This document shows, one piece after another, positions 5,912-6,968 of a stretch of DNA of 6,968 bases. The translations under genes were made by a program, and so were the position numbers. Position 1 is the stretch's first letter; each line of letters opens with the position of its first letter. The notes under the pieces are model-generated. The model was not told the origin of the DNA and made no database searches. It saw only the letters and a program-made list of their open reading frames with translations. This DNA is from Chloroflexota bacterium (GTDB lineage Bacteria; Chloroflexota; Dehalococcoidia; GIF9; AB-539-J10): positions 1 through 6,968 of the forward strand of contig JADFUX010000027.1 of NCBI GenBank assembly GCA_015222255.1, given 5' to 3'.

Positions 5912-6589
5912 TCATGAAGCGCCCTCTTCACCCTTACCACCAATAACCAAAGTAAACTCACCCTTTGGTTTCGTGAAGTGCTCCCTTGCTTCGCTTACTT
6001 TGCCCCTGAAGATTTCCTCATAAAGCTTAGTAAGCTCCCGACAGACAGCCAGTTGTCTATTACCCAGAGTTGCCTGAATATCACTCAAGGTCTCCAGAAG
6101 GCGGTGTGGAGCTTCAAATACAACTATAGTCCGTGCTTCATCAGCTATGGAATTGAGAACACGCCGTCTCTGCCCTTGACGACGAGGAAGAAAACCAAGG
6201 TAAAGGAATTTATCAGTGGGCAGCCCGGAAACTACAAGGGCAGTAGTTATCGCCGACGCACCTGGAATGGGCACCACTGGGATCCCACGGGCGATAGCCG
6301 CGGTGATAAGCTCATAACCCGGGTCGCTTAGCGCAGGCGTGCCAGCCTCGGAAACCAGCGCAATATCATCCCTCTCAAGACGACTCAATAAATAGTTGAG
6401 CTTACTCCCCTTGGTATGTTCATGATAGCTAGTCACAGGAGTCCTTATATCATAGGCACGGAGCAGGTGGCGCGTCGTACGCGTATCCTCAGCGGCAATC
6501 AGCTTCACTTCCCGCAAACATCGTGAAGCACGTAAGGAAATATCCTCCAAGTTGCCAATAGGAGTAGCGACGACATAAAGGGCAGGCAC
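5912..6589 (-). CDS. rsmI: 16S rRNA (cytidine(1402)-2'-O)-methyltransferase RsmI
   Basis: SAM-dependent 2'-O-methylation of C1402 in 16S rRNA, in the decoding centre. 225 residues of the tetrapyrrole-methylase fold. The N-terminal signature YVVATPIGNLEDISLRA lies at 5-21, AAEDTRTTRHLL at 32-43, the SAM-site region LVSEAGTPALSDPGYEL at 78-94, VVPIPGASAITTAL at 105-118, and GFLPRR at 132-137. It ends soon after the last core strand (GEFTLVIGG) and lacks the roughly 50-residue C-terminal extension of longer relatives such as the E. coli protein (about 286 residues). The start is GTG at 6587-6589, which matches the family N-terminus (M-x-x-LYVVATP). It is first in an operon with the zinc-ribbon gene and metG. 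The promoter -10 ends only nine bases before the GTG, so there is no room for a Shine-Dalgarno. Confidence 0.96.
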   Translation of the reverse strand: MPALYVVATPIGNLEDISLRASRCLREVKLIAAEDTRTTRHLLRAYDIRTPVTSYHEHTKGSKLNYLLSRLERDDIALVSEAGTPALSDPGYELITAAIARGIPVVPIPGASAITTALVVSGLPTDKFLYLGFLPRRQGQRRRVLNSIADEARTIVVFEAPHRLLETLSDIQATLGNRQLAVCRELTKLYEEIFRGKVSEAREHFTKPKGEFTLVIGGKGEEGAS

Positions 6590-6598
6590 AATCTAGCA

Positions 6599-6627
6599 AT
6601 TATAACTGATAGTCGCCATTCTATCCA
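6599..6627 (-). promoter_or_regulatory. Promoter of the rsmI-metG operon
   Basis: On the - strand: TGGATA (6622-6627, four of six bases matching the -35), a spacer of exactly 17 bases, then TATAAT (6599-6604). The predicted start is about seven bases past the -10, within two or three bases of the rsmI GTG. This would make a leaderless or nearly leaderless mRNA. Confidence 0.62.
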
Positions 6628-6642
6628 CTTGCAGTCGCTATT
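6611..6642. repeat. Imperfect direct repeat straddling the rsmI promoter
   Basis: AGTCGCCATT (6611-6620) and AGTCGCTATT (6633-6642) match at nine of ten bases. Their starts are 22 bp apart, about two helical turns. One copy lies in the promoter spacer and the other just upstream of the -35. This is the layout of a tandem operator, but no regulator is known. Confidence 0.4.
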
Positions 6643-6968
6643 ATGAATTCTGTGGCGCAAACTCAGGGGAAAATACTAAGGCACTAAGAACCCGAGACCA
6701 ACCAAAGAAACACAAGGACGTCTTGCCAGCAATGGTCGAGAGCCCCGATAATAATTCAGGATTCCGCCGTGCCCCAAAGGACACGAGACATAGAAGGTGC
6801 CCCTGGAAGACAAAGGGGATAATAGGTTGGGTGAGCGCTGCCCGGTCGAAAGACCTTAATCGTCCGCATGTGGCTCGACAAAGTTGTGTCAACCGCTTCC
6901 CCAGGATAACCAAACAGTTGGACATGGAGCCCCGTGGCGCCTTCAAATAGAAGTCCCAGCCATGTAAC
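6641..6968 (-). other. Right-edge region without a recognised gene; open frames enter from outside
   Basis: Two - strand frames are open to the window edge. One ends at TAA 6641-6643 (about 108 visible codons) and the other at TGA 6756-6758 (70 codons, region VQLFGYPGEAVDTTL). They overlap, so at most one is likely to be coding, and I recognise neither. The longer one uses CGG arginine codons often, unlike ftsH, which argues against it. A + strand frame at 6723-6950 (TTG start) is also unconvincing. Four small hairpins sit in a row: 6800-6818, 6844-6855 (GGTC-GAAA-GACC), 6883-6893 and 6910-6921. The region is either the 3' end of an unknown gene or structured non-coding sequence. Confidence 0.25.

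Overview
The window reads as a stretch of a bacterial chromosome carrying core housekeeping genes. It suggests a member of the Chloroflexota, most likely a Dehalococcoidia relative. This is an impression from the protein sequences of Ndk, FtsH and RsfS and from the moderate GC content; no search was run. I see no insertion sequence, CRISPR array, tRNA, rRNA or phage gene.

Layout, left to right. (1) On the + strand, a HAD-family hydrolase enters from the left edge (1-702) and is followed at once by ndk (705-1181). (2) rsfS lies on the - strand (1192-1536), convergent with ndk and only 10 bp from it. It has no ATG, GTG or TTG start and appears to begin at CTG behind a strong Shine-Dalgarno. (3) The 540 bp from 1537 to 2076 hold two divergent promoters close to consensus, one for rsfS and one pointing right. 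The right-pointing one fires into about 430 bp that I cannot read as a convincing protein but that contain many paired segments. This is the best candidate for an undescribed element: a structured RNA gene or a very long leader for ftsH. (4) ftsH (2077-3936, +) has its own extended -10 element just before the start. (5) A three-gene - strand operon, rsmI, a small zinc-ribbon gene and metG, runs from 6589 down to 3986 and converges on ftsH with 49 bp between them. Its promoter lies almost on the rsmI start codon, so that mRNA looks leaderless. (6) The right edge (6641-6968) has no recognised gene. It has open frames running in from beyond the edge and a run of small hairpins.

The recognisable genes serve nucleotide metabolism (Ndk), ribosome function and modification (RsfS, RsmI), tRNA charging (MetG) and membrane protein quality control (FtsH). 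Start-codon choice is unusual: rsfS appears to use CTG, metG TTG and rsmI GTG, and a GTG six bases upstream is a possible start for ndk. Several of these genes have very short leaders.
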